NCBI RefSeq assembly: GCF_900100965.1
Contig: NZ_FMUJ01000002.1
Span: 1 to 59,858, forward strand
Reading direction: 5' to 3'
DNA from: Variovorax sp. EL159
Lineage (GTDB): Bacteria; Pseudomonadota; Gammaproteobacteria; Burkholderiales; Burkholderiaceae_C
Length of the DNA: 59,858 nt
Below the pieces are notes generated by a model. It was not told where the DNA came from and ran no database searches. It worked only from the letters and a program-made list of their open reading frames with translations. This document shows positions 43,169 through 49,841 of the stretch, in pieces; positions within the stretch are counted from its first letter, which is position 1, and each line of letters starts with the position of its first letter. A program made the translations under genes and the position numbers.

Positions 43169-43195
43169 CGGTTGTGCGAGCGCGATCTACAACCG
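43169..43195. promoter_or_regulatory. Candidate Ogr site upstream of the V operon
   Basis: Dyad CGGTTGT-N13-ACAACCG. It shares 27 of 30 bases with the site at 49761. P2 Ogr and P4 Delta recognise a TGT-N12-ACA element near -55; here the spacing is 13. The centre is 57 bases from the V start codon. Confidence 0.7.
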
Positions 43196-43201
43196 AAAGA
43201 T

Positions 43202-43654
43202 TCAGGGGGCGAGGTGCTGCAGCAGCAGATCCTTGATCAGCTCGCGATCGGCATCCGTGATGCCGAGCAAGCCACGCGCGGGGTATTGGTAGGTGGGGCC
43301 GCCGGGCTGCACCAGATCGCGCAGGCCTTCGTGATGCACGCGCGCGATGCGCGCTGTGCGACCGAAGAAGCCCACCGCCACGCCGTCATCCTCTGCCTCG
43401 ACGCGCAGGTGCCGCGCGGCGCGCAGCTTCTCGAACATGGTGCGTCGGATGCTGCCTTTCTGCAAGCGGGCGTTCGTCGTCTTGCGAGGCTCGTAGGCGC
43501 TGCCATCTGGATTGCGCTGCGATGCGATCCGGGCGGCCTGCTCGCGGCGCAGCGCCTGGCCGATCTTGCGGGCCAGCGCGCGGCGCTTGGTCGCGGTGAG
43601 CTGCGACAGCAGAGGCGTTGCCCAGTCTTCGAGCGCGCGCAGATCGTCAGCCAC
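43202..43654 (-). CDS. S: Tail completion / virion morphogenesis protein S
   Basis: The 150-residue protein contains ALARKIGQALRREQAARIASQRNPDGSAYEPRK, the conserved part of P2 gpS-like virion morphogenesis proteins. A GTG start at 43654 is most likely: GGAG precedes it at 7 bases and R ends just before. No ATG is available near the family start. It closes the tail with R. Confidence 0.85.
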   Translation of the reverse strand: MADDLRALEDWATPLLSQLTATKRRALARKIGQALRREQAARIASQRNPDGSAYEPRKTTNARLQKGSIRRTMFEKLRAARHLRVEAEDDGVAVGFFGRTARIARVHHEGLRDLVQPGGPTYQYPARGLLGITDADRELIKDLLLQHLAP

Positions 43655-43655
43655 C

Positions 43656-44168
43656 TCAGAACTCCGTCGCCGGGAAGTCCCAAGCCGCGAGCTGCTGGCC
43701 TTCGAAGTAAACCTCGATGCGCTCGGCCTGCGTGACGGTGCCGACGTGCGCGGGCTCGGCCGCATGCGTCACGTCGTAGCGCTTGGCTGTTTCCTTCGAA
43801 GTGGGGTCGGTCCCGGGCCTGACGATCACGCGCTCGGTCAGGTCGATCTCGATGGAGAGATCCATCGTTTCCTTGTTAAGGTATTCCGCTTCGAAGCGCA
43901 GGCTCTTCTCGCGAAGGTCGGTGTTCTCGAAGATCTCGACCTGATTGGTCCGCAGCCAGGCCAGCAGCGGCACGAAGATCGCGTCCGCGTGGCTGCTGTA
44001 GTCGAGCACCACGAGCTTCAGCGTGTAGCGATAGACGAACGACAGCGAGGCGGCGCCGGCGGCGACGATCCGCCCGTTGGTGATGAAGACCGTGAGCTTG
44101 TCCGGGTCGGTCTGGAACTCTGGCGTCGCGGCGGTCAGGTGCGCGCGCAGGCTATGGACTTTGAGCAC
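43656..44168 (-). CDS. R: Tail completion protein R
   Basis: The 170-residue protein starts MLKVHSLRAHLTAATPEFQTDPDKLTVFI, with SFVYRYTLKLVVLDYSSHADAIFVPLLAWLR, a clear match to P2 gpR. It acts in finishing the head-proximal end of the tail. It overlaps the Rz gene end by 17 bases. Confidence 0.92.
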   Translation of the reverse strand: MLKVHSLRAHLTAATPEFQTDPDKLTVFITNGRIVAAGAASLSFVYRYTLKLVVLDYSSHADAIFVPLLAWLRTNQVEIFENTDLREKSLRFEAEYLNKETMDLSIEIDLTERVIVRPGTDPTSKETAKRYDVTHAAEPAHVGTVTQAERIEVYFEGQQLAAWDFPATEF

Positions 44169-44697
44169 TGGTGGTCCCGTGTCTGGTCAGGGCGTTGATC
44201 CGATCGCGGACTTCGTTGTAGCGGTCGATGCAGGCGTTGAGGTCGTAGATGGCCTCGTCTCCCTCACCGGTGATTCCTGCCACATCTGCCGCAAACGCTG
44301 GGTCAAGTTCGGCTCGCGCTTCTGCAGGCTGGCCGGCAGCGGCGGCACCTGTATTCCCGCCTGCAGGACAGGTGGTGGTGCGGACAGGGACTGACACCCG
44401 GACAGCGCCAGTAGAAAGCTGACGCTTAAGAAGAGCTTTTTCGCCTTGAACACGTTCGATCTCCTTTGCATGTGCAGCGTCGCGCGCGGCGAGGCTTTCG
44501 GTCATCTGCCATTGCGCGTCGAGCGTGCGCGTGAAGGCGTCGACGGCCGCGCGGGCGTTGTTGGCGCGCTCGGCCTGCCATTCCAGGCGCACGGCATCAC
44601 CGCTTGCCTTAGAGGCGATGTGGTAGGTGAGCCCGGTCCAGGCACCGAAGAGCACCACCGCGATCACGTAGGGCAGGGCCTTGAGCAGCCAGCTCAT
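44152..44697 (-). CDS. Rz: Rz-like inner-membrane spanin
   Basis: The 181-residue protein starts at ATG 44697 with a single N-terminal membrane anchor (residues 6-27) and a long periplasmic helix rich in Glu/Ala/Arg (ARDAAHAKEIERVQGEKALLKRQ). This is the i-spanin layout. The o-spanin Rz1 is encoded inside it in another frame. Together they fuse inner and outer membranes at lysis. It overlaps the endolysin by four bases. Confidence 0.85.
   Translation of the reverse strand: MSWLLKALPYVIAVVLFGAWTGLTYHIASKASGDAVRLEWQAERANNARAAVDAFTRTLDAQWQMTESLAARDAAHAKEIERVQGEKALLKRQLSTGAVRVSVPVRTTTCPAGGNTGAAAAGQPAEARAELDPAFAADVAGITGEGDEAIYDLNACIDRYNEVRDRINALTRHGTTSAQSP
44187..44471 (-). CDS. Rz1: Rz1-like outer-membrane lipoprotein spanin, nested in Rz
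   Basis: The 94-residue frame starts at 44471 inside Rz in a different register. It has a signal sequence ending in lipobox LALSGC (Cys 26) and a Pro-rich mature start (SAPPPVLQAGIQVPPLPAS), both features of o-spanins. Complete nesting is as in phage lambda. The C-terminal Ser/Thr-rich tail is longer than usual. Confidence 0.85.
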   Translation of the reverse strand: MQRRSNVFKAKKLFLSVSFLLALSGCQSLSAPPPVLQAGIQVPPLPASLQKREPNLTQRLRQMWQESPVRETRPSTTSTPASTATTKSAIGSTP

Positions 44698-45266
44698 GGG
44701 AACTTCGCAAGAGCGGCGGTGATGGCCGGTTTCGGATCTGTGCCCAGGAACAGCAGGCGCTCGGCCTCGCGGCGGCGATCGAGGCCCTTGAGCACCTTGC
44801 CGCCGGACAGGTTCCAGCGCGGAAACTGTGCGGCGGCGCCGGCCGTGTCGCCCGCATTGAGCAGGCGCACGAGCGTGGACTTCGAGAGCGCGTCGACCCC
44901 GCAGTTGTAGAAGATCGAAACGAGCGCGTCGAACTGCCGCTGCGCAAGCGGCACCGTAACGGCCCGACGCACCGCCGGCTCGAATTCGCCGGACATACGG
45001 CGCGCGTAACGCTGATCGGCTTCGGCTCGTGTGATGGCCAGGCCGGGCACCACGTCGGGCCCCGTGTCGCCCCATCCGATCGTCCAGGGCTTGCCGCTGA
45101 GCCGGGCGAACGCCGCAGGCACCGACGTGATGCGATAGGGATCGATGCCAGCTGCGCTCAGCGCCTTGAACAGTGCCGAACCCGGGTCGGGATAGGCCAG
45201 CAGCCGGCACTGTTCGAAGTAGTGGGCGACCTCGTGCCCGTCCGGGCTCATGTGGTAGTCGTTCAT
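44694..45266 (-). CDS. Lysozyme-type endolysin (GH24)
   Basis: The 190-residue enzyme (ATG 45266) carries the GH24 catalytic Glu and Asp in FEQCRLLAYPDPG (Glu 18, Asp 27) and TIGWGDTG further on. The usual E-8-D-5-T spacing is broken by an insertion of about 40 residues between Asp and TIGWG. The rest of the fold (FYNCGVDALSKSTLVRLLNAGD) is standard. There is no signal peptide, so it needs a holin. It overlaps the lipoprotein gene by four bases. Confidence 0.9.
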   Translation of the reverse strand: MNDYHMSPDGHEVAHYFEQCRLLAYPDPGSALFKALSAAGIDPYRITSVPAAFARLSGKPWTIGWGDTGPDVVPGLAITRAEADQRYARRMSGEFEPAVRRAVTVPLAQRQFDALVSIFYNCGVDALSKSTLVRLLNAGDTAGAAAQFPRWNLSGGKVLKGLDRRREAERLLFLGTDPKPAITAALAKFP

Positions 45267-45445
45267 GGGCGTGTCCCGGCGCATTCAGCGTAGAGGGTGA
45301 TGACGGCCTCGTGATGGCGGTGGCGCTGCGCGGGCGTAGCGCCCGCTGGCAGTGAGGGCAGGGCGGCGCACGGGGGCGCGGGCGGGGGCGGACTGGTGCA
45401 GGCCGTCGCGGTGAGGGCCACCAGCAGGCACAGCAGCGGCTTCAT
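45263..45445 (-). CDS. Small Pro-rich lipoprotein in the lysis cassette
   Basis: The 60-residue protein has a signal peptide with lipobox TATAC (Cys 16). The mature start is extremely Pro-rich (TSPPPPAPPCAALPSLPAG), and a short charged tail with two more Cys residues follows. It resembles Rz1 o-spanins, yet a nested Rz1 already exists 0.8 kb downstream. Role unknown; perhaps a second spanin or a regulator of lysis timing. Confidence 0.75.
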   Translation of the reverse strand: MKPLLCLLVALTATACTSPPPPAPPCAALPSLPAGATPAQRHRHHEAVITLYAECAGTRP

Positions 45446-45909
45446 CGGCCGCGCTCCTGTATCCGGGCATTCGCACGGTTGACGGCGTTGTTGACGGCGC
45501 GGCGCTCCTGTTCCTGTGCGGCGCTGACGGACTGGGCCGTGACGGCGGCGCTGGCAGCGGTGCGTGCGGCGGTCTTCGCCGTGGCAGCGGCGCTGTCGGC
45601 CTTGCCCGCCACCTCGGCCACCGCTTCCGCCGCCGAAGAGACAGACGCGGCGGCGTCGGCCACCTTGGCGGCAGAACGCTCGGTCTTGCCCGCCACGGCG
45701 CCCAGCGCGGTCTGGAAGTTGTCCTGCAGGCGCGCGATCTCTTCGAGCCGGGCTTCGCGCTCCTGCTGGATGCCCGCGTAGTAGCCGATCGCCAGGCCGC
45801 CGCCGATCAGCCCGCCGATCACGAGCAGCGATTCCACGACGCGCCGGATCGCGCGCGGCAGGTGCCGCGTCGGAGTGAGCGGTGTCAGGTCAGAGTCTTG
45901 GGTTTGCAT
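45442..45909 (-). CDS. Single-pass membrane protein with long Ala-rich coiled coil
   Basis: The 155-residue protein has one transmembrane helix (about residues 29-47, LLVIGGLIGGGLAIGYYAG) followed by an Ala/Glu/Lys-rich helix over 90 residues. It overlaps the lipoprotein gene by four bases and lies where P2 has Y/K-type lysis genes. It could be an antiholin or spanin-like component; no family recognised. Confidence 0.65.
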   Translation of the reverse strand: MQTQDSDLTPLTPTRHLPRAIRRVVESLLVIGGLIGGGLAIGYYAGIQQEREARLEEIARLQDNFQTALGAVAGKTERSAAKVADAAASVSSAAEAVAEVAGKADSAAATAKTAARTAASAAVTAQSVSAAQEQERRAVNNAVNRANARIQERGR

Positions 45910-46270
45910 GGATCTGTTCCTCCAAGTTGGAGATCTGCGCGCGCAGCCGCTCGAGTTCGGCGTTCTGGCGCTCGATCTGCTTGGTCAGCTCGGACATCTG
46001 GCCCTGCAGCTTGTAGAGCTCCCGGTAGGCCTCGTTACGCTCCTCGGCGAACTTGTCGGCGCGCTGCTCGGCCAGGGCGCGGGCCTCGCGCTCCGACTTG
46101 AGCATTTCCTCGTAGACGGCGAGGGCCTTGATCTGGCCCGCGCTGTCGGCGCCGGCCATGTCGCGGCTGTTCTTCTGGCTGAAGAAGTAGTACGCGGCAG
46201 CGATGCCGATGGCGGCGGCACCGCCGAAGACACCCTTCAGTTCCGTGAACAGCTGGAGGAAATCGTTCAT
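45890..46270 (-). CDS. Single-pass membrane coiled-coil protein, possible holin
   Basis: The 126-residue protein has a short N-terminal amphipathic part, one helix (GVFGGAAAIGIAAAYYFF) and a long coiled coil (ALAEQRADKFAEERNEAYRELYKLQ). It follows X, the place of the P2 holin Y, but Y has three helices, so this would be an unusual holin. It overlaps the next gene by 20 bases. Confidence 0.6.
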   Translation of the reverse strand: MNDFLQLFTELKGVFGGAAAIGIAAAYYFFSQKNSRDMAGADSAGQIKALAVYEEMLKSEREARALAEQRADKFAEERNEAYRELYKLQGQMSELTKQIERQNAELERLRAQISNLEEQIHANPRL

Positions 46271-46274
46271 TGCT

Positions 46275-46478
46275 TCAGTCCCACAGGGCGACGGTGCGCC
46301 TCATGCTGGTGGTGGTGGGTTCGGGCAGCGTGACCACCAGGCCGGCCGGGAGGATCGGGCCGTGGTCTGCAAGCCCGGGGTTGAGCAGGTACGTCGCCTC
46401 GACCGTGCCCTGCGTGCGCTGCAGGTAGCGCCAGCACAGCAGGTCGACGGTCTCGTTCTGTTGGGTGCGTACCTGCAT
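46275..46478 (-). CDS. X: Tail protein X
   Basis: The 67-residue protein (MQVRTQQNETVDLLCWRYLQRTQGTVEATY) is a clear P2 gpX/LysM-like tail protein. LysM-type folds bind at the tail-baseplate interface. Its ATG shares a base with the L stop (TGATG). Confidence 0.93.
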   Translation of the reverse strand: MQVRTQQNETVDLLCWRYLQRTQGTVEATYLLNPGLADHGPILPAGLVVTLPEPTTTSMRRTVALWD

Positions 46479-46948
46479 CAGATCAGCTCGACTGTGGTCC
46501 GGCGGATGCCGAGGAAGTCGGAGATTGCCCAGCGCACGTCGCGGCGAAGATCGCAGTCGCGCAACTCCAGCTTGTCAGCAGCCTTGTCGCCGGCGCCCGT
46601 GGTGTCGTAGTCGCGGTAGCGCTCGATCAGGTCGGCCTGCGTGTAGGCATAGACGGCGCGCAGGTAGCGCGCGACCTGCGCGCTCTTGCCGTCGATCTCG
46701 GGCGCGGGCACGTCTTCCAGTTTCGCGTGGCCGAGCACGAGCTGCGCACTCTTGTACTTCGCCAGCTCGGAATTGATGCTCAGCACGGCCTGCACAGCAC
46801 TGTGGCGCAGTCGGTCGGGCGTCACGGTGCCGTCAAGGCGCGCGGAGGCGCGCAGCTTCGCCAGATCGATGTCGGGAAACCAGCCGTCGTTTGCCAGCGA
46901 GGTCTCTTCGGCGGCGGTCGGGGTGGGCGGGTTTCCGAGGAAGTTCAT
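46478..46948 (-). CDS. L: Head completion protein L
   Basis: The 156-residue protein with WFPDIDLAKLRASARLDGTVTPDRLRHSAVQAVLSIN and RYLRAVYAYTQADLIERYRDYD matches P2 gpL, which closes the head-tail joining vertex. It is separated from M by 105 bases that hold no gene. Confidence 0.92.
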   Translation of the reverse strand: MNFLGNPPTPTAAEETSLANDGWFPDIDLAKLRASARLDGTVTPDRLRHSAVQAVLSINSELAKYKSAQLVLGHAKLEDVPAPEIDGKSAQVARYLRAVYAYTQADLIERYRDYDTTGAGDKAADKLELRDCDLRRDVRWAISDFLGIRRTTVELI

Positions 46949-47053
46949 GGCGAAGGGGAAGAGGTCGGCGGTGGTCGGGCGTCATCCGTGGGCAGGCCGG
47001 TCAAGGAGCTTCAGGAATCAGCCCGAGCCGCCGGGGTCCGGGGTCGGACTCGG

Positions 47054-47764
47054 TTACGGCGCGGGGGGCGTCTCCGGCTTGTTGAGCCGGCGCTCCAGGC
47101 GCTCGATGTCTTTCTTCACGCCCACCTGTTCGAACAGGGCGAGGGCGCGCTGCAGGTGGTCCAGCGCAAGACGGGCCTCGTCGGTGGACACCTTGTCGTA
47201 GTCCACGTCGGCAGAGCCGGCCCTACCGATGACGGCGTAGCCGAAGGCCTTGTGCAGCTTGGCCCGGGCCTGATCGGGTGCGTCGAGGCCTTGGGTGCCG
47301 TGCAGGACGATCGGCAGCAGGTCGCGCGCGGTGGCGCGATCCATCTTGCCGGTCAGCGCCGCCGTGGCGAATTCGTCGATCAGGATCGTGGCCAGGTTGC
47401 GGTCGTACTGGTCGGGCGGCGCCAGCTTGTGCGTCACGGCGTATTCCGCGATCTCGATTGCACGCTGGTAGTTGCCTGCGTCGATGTGCCATACGAGCAC
47501 GGTGGTCACCACCTGATCCTGCGCACCGCCATTGCTGGCCAGGACACCATCGATCCATGCGTCATAGACGGGCAGGAAGGCGCGCTTCGCCTCGATCTTG
47601 CGCTCGACAGATTGAATGTCCTTGAGCGCGCGGCGGTGCTCGGCGAGCTGCGCGAGCATGAGCTGGTAGGCGCTGCCCTGCAGCTCGCCGCCCACGCCCG
47701 CCGCAGCGGATGCGATCTTGGCGAGCTTGGCCTGCAGGTGGCGCTGTGCGGGGGTTTGGCGCAT
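47054..47764 (-). CDS. M: Terminase small subunit / endonuclease M
   Basis: The 236-residue protein (ATG 47764) starts MRQTPAQRHLQAKLAKIAS and contains DAWIDGVLASNGGAQDQVVTTVLVWHIDAGNYQRAIEIAEYA, as in P2 gpM, the terminase partner of P. It cuts cos DNA for packaging. It begins 5 bases after the N stop. Confidence 0.92.
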   Translation of the reverse strand: MRQTPAQRHLQAKLAKIASAAAGVGGELQGSAYQLMLAQLAEHRRALKDIQSVERKIEAKRAFLPVYDAWIDGVLASNGGAQDQVVTTVLVWHIDAGNYQRAIEIAEYAVTHKLAPPDQYDRNLATILIDEFATAALTGKMDRATARDLLPIVLHGTQGLDAPDQARAKLHKAFGYAVIGRAGSADVDYDKVSTDEARLALDHLQRALALFEQVGVKKDIERLERRLNKPETPPAP

Positions 47765-47769
47765 GGCGA

Positions 47770-48777
47770 TCAGGGCTGGATCGAGATGTTTTCGACCAGC
47801 GCGCACAGACCGTAGTCCTCGACCACGAATGCGTCGTTGCTCGACTCGTAGTTCTCGATGCGGTCGCGCTTGGCGTTGTCCTCGACCTTGCGGCGGCGGG
47901 CCGAGTTCTGGTAGTAGATAGACAGGTTGTCCAGGCGCGTGATCAGCACCTTGTTGGTTGGGAAGTAGGGCAGGGACAGCCCGGGCAGGCTACCGAGGCG
48001 GCGCTGGCTGCGCACGATGTCGGCCGCGAGGATCTCGGTGGGTGCCTCGGGGTCGCTCACCAGCGGGAAGAGCTTGTCGTGCATCAGGGGACGCCCGACG
48101 ATGGCCACGAGACCACCGTCTTCGCGATACCACGGGTCCAGCAAGGTCTGGTACGCGTCGTAGACCAGCGCATCGAGGTTCTTGTAGTCGCCGTTCGGGC
48201 CCACGGTGATCACGCCCGGGGCGGCACCGTCATCCAGCACTCGCGCCGGAGCGTCGGTGCGGATGTGCTGCAGCCAGCCGATGTTCACGTCTTGCAGCAG
48301 CGGGTTAGCCACGAGGTCGGTGTTTGCCGCGGCGCTGATGCCGTTGAAGCCGATCATGATGCGGTCCAGTGCCTGGCGCTTGACGATCACATCGCGCACC
48401 CGGGTCTGGAAGTCAGCGAACTTGGCCCACGCGTCGAGCGTCGCATACTTGATCGCGGTGTCGTAGTTGGTCTTCTTGCACTCGTAGGTGTGTTGATCGA
48501 GCGTCTCGACCGAACGCGGCACGCGGTCGGCGTTGTCGGTGTTGGTGCGGCTCGCGATCGGACCGCTGACGCCGAGGCCCAGCTTCTCGCCCTTCATCTC
48601 GTCGACGCCGATGATGTTGATCTTGCCGAGGAACTCGCTCGATTCCTGGATCTTCGTTTCCAGCGTCTGCTGCACGGTCGGCTCGACAGCGAACTGCTCG
48701 CGCGCCGAGGGCACGCCGTTGAGTTCGCTCAGGCGATCCATGAGCTTGTTGAAGAGAAGACGGGTTGCGTTTTGCAT
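47770..48777 (-). CDS. N: Major capsid protein N
   Basis: The 335-residue protein starts MQNATRLLFNKLMDRLSELNGV and includes INIIGVDEMKGEKLGLGVSGPIASRTNT and VGPNGDYKNLDALVYDAYQTLLDPWYREDGGLVAIVGR, matching P2 gpN (HK97-like fold). The N-terminus is likely processed by O after assembly, as in P2. Confidence 0.95.
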   Translation of the reverse strand: MQNATRLLFNKLMDRLSELNGVPSAREQFAVEPTVQQTLETKIQESSEFLGKINIIGVDEMKGEKLGLGVSGPIASRTNTDNADRVPRSVETLDQHTYECKKTNYDTAIKYATLDAWAKFADFQTRVRDVIVKRQALDRIMIGFNGISAAANTDLVANPLLQDVNIGWLQHIRTDAPARVLDDGAAPGVITVGPNGDYKNLDALVYDAYQTLLDPWYREDGGLVAIVGRPLMHDKLFPLVSDPEAPTEILAADIVRSQRRLGSLPGLSLPYFPTNKVLITRLDNLSIYYQNSARRRKVEDNAKRDRIENYESSNDAFVVEDYGLCALVENISIQP

Positions 48778-48836
48778 GGTGGCTCCGGTGATGCGTGTAG
48801 GGCTGTGGCTGGTGGCGTTGGGGTGGGTGCGGGCTA

Positions 48837-49688
48837 TCAGCAGTCGGTGGTCTGCAGCTTCGGGTCGTTGCCGGTGGCCGGTGGGCGCCGCGAGTGCTTG
48901 TTCGCATCGGTCGTGTCGATGGTGTCGAACTTCGCCTTCAGTTCCTTGTGCTCGGTTTCGAGCGTGTTGAACTTCTTCTGCAGGGCCGCGAGATCCTTGG
49001 AGGTGGTGCTGCCTTGCTCGACCGAGGCCTGCAGCGTCTCGCCGATCTCATCGAGGGCGCCCATCAGCTCGGTGGCCGTCGCGTCATTGCGCTTCGACTG
49101 GGAGGCGAACTTCTTCGAGAACGATTCGCGCCAGCTCTTCACCTTGGCGAGCACGCCCTTTTCTTCGTCTTCGTCATCTTCGAATTCGAGGGTGACCTCG
49201 ACAGCCTCGGAGAAGAGGTTCTCTGGCGCCTGCTTCTTCCCCGTGAAGGGATTGCTGTTGGGGTTTTTGGCCGCGAAGCTCAGGATCTCGGTGCCCAGGC
49301 TCGCGGGGCTGTCGGTGATGCCCAGGCCGACCAGATAGGCCTGGCCGGTGTCGCCGAACTTCGGGTTGACCTCCATGCTGGTGTAGATCTTCTGGCGTTC
49401 CTTCGCCAGGTTGACCAGATCGGGGGTGGGGTCCAGCTGGGCGAACAGCGCGAGCTTCTTCTGCCCGTCGAGAGTGATCTCCTCGGACTTCAGCGCGGTC
49501 ACGTCGCCGTAGGCCTTGAAGGGGCTGTCGGGCAGCGTGCCGCGAATGTGTTCGAGCCAGATGCGTGCGCCGTACTTCGCGGGATCGAAGTTGGCGGCCA
49601 TCTGTTGCAGCCAGGAGCGCTCGATGGTGCGACCGTCGGTGGTAGCGCCTTCGACGGCGACACGAAAGAACTTGGACTTCTGGGCCAT
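48837..49688 (-). CDS. O: Capsid scaffold/protease O
   Basis: The 283-residue protein has the P2 gpO protease part (RVAVEGATTDGRTIERSWLQQMAANFDPAKYGARIWLEHIRG, with a catalytic-type His and a Ser in YTSMEVNPKF) and a C-terminal helical scaffold (TSKDLAALQKKFNTLETEHKELKAKF). It shapes the procapsid and then cleaves N and itself. It is the first gene of the leftward capsid operon. Confidence 0.93.
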   Translation of the reverse strand: MAQKSKFFRVAVEGATTDGRTIERSWLQQMAANFDPAKYGARIWLEHIRGTLPDSPFKAYGDVTALKSEEITLDGQKKLALFAQLDPTPDLVNLAKERQKIYTSMEVNPKFGDTGQAYLVGLGITDSPASLGTEILSFAAKNPNSNPFTGKKQAPENLFSEAVEVTLEFEDDEDEEKGVLAKVKSWRESFSKKFASQSKRNDATATELMGALDEIGETLQASVEQGSTTSKDLAALQKKFNTLETEHKELKAKFDTIDTTDANKHSRRPPATGNDPKLQTTDC

Positions 49689-49760
49689 GGTGGTGTGCGG
49701 GTAGGTTGACGAGTGATGGCGCTGATGGTCGGCCGAGCACGCGCGAGGCTCAATGCAATT

Positions 49761-49787
49761 CGGTTGTGAATGCGCGATCTACAACCG
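49761..49787. promoter_or_regulatory. Candidate Ogr site between O and P
   Basis: Dyad CGGTTGT-N13-ACAACCG in the divergent gap. The centre is 68 bases from the P start and 86 bases from the O start, so an Ogr-type site at -55 could serve either gene. Sequence outside the arms is also conserved with the site at 43169. Confidence 0.75.
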
Positions 49788-49841
49788 AAACTGGCCCGAG
49801 AGGCGTCGCGAAGAGACGCGAGCGCCCATAGCCTCACCCGC

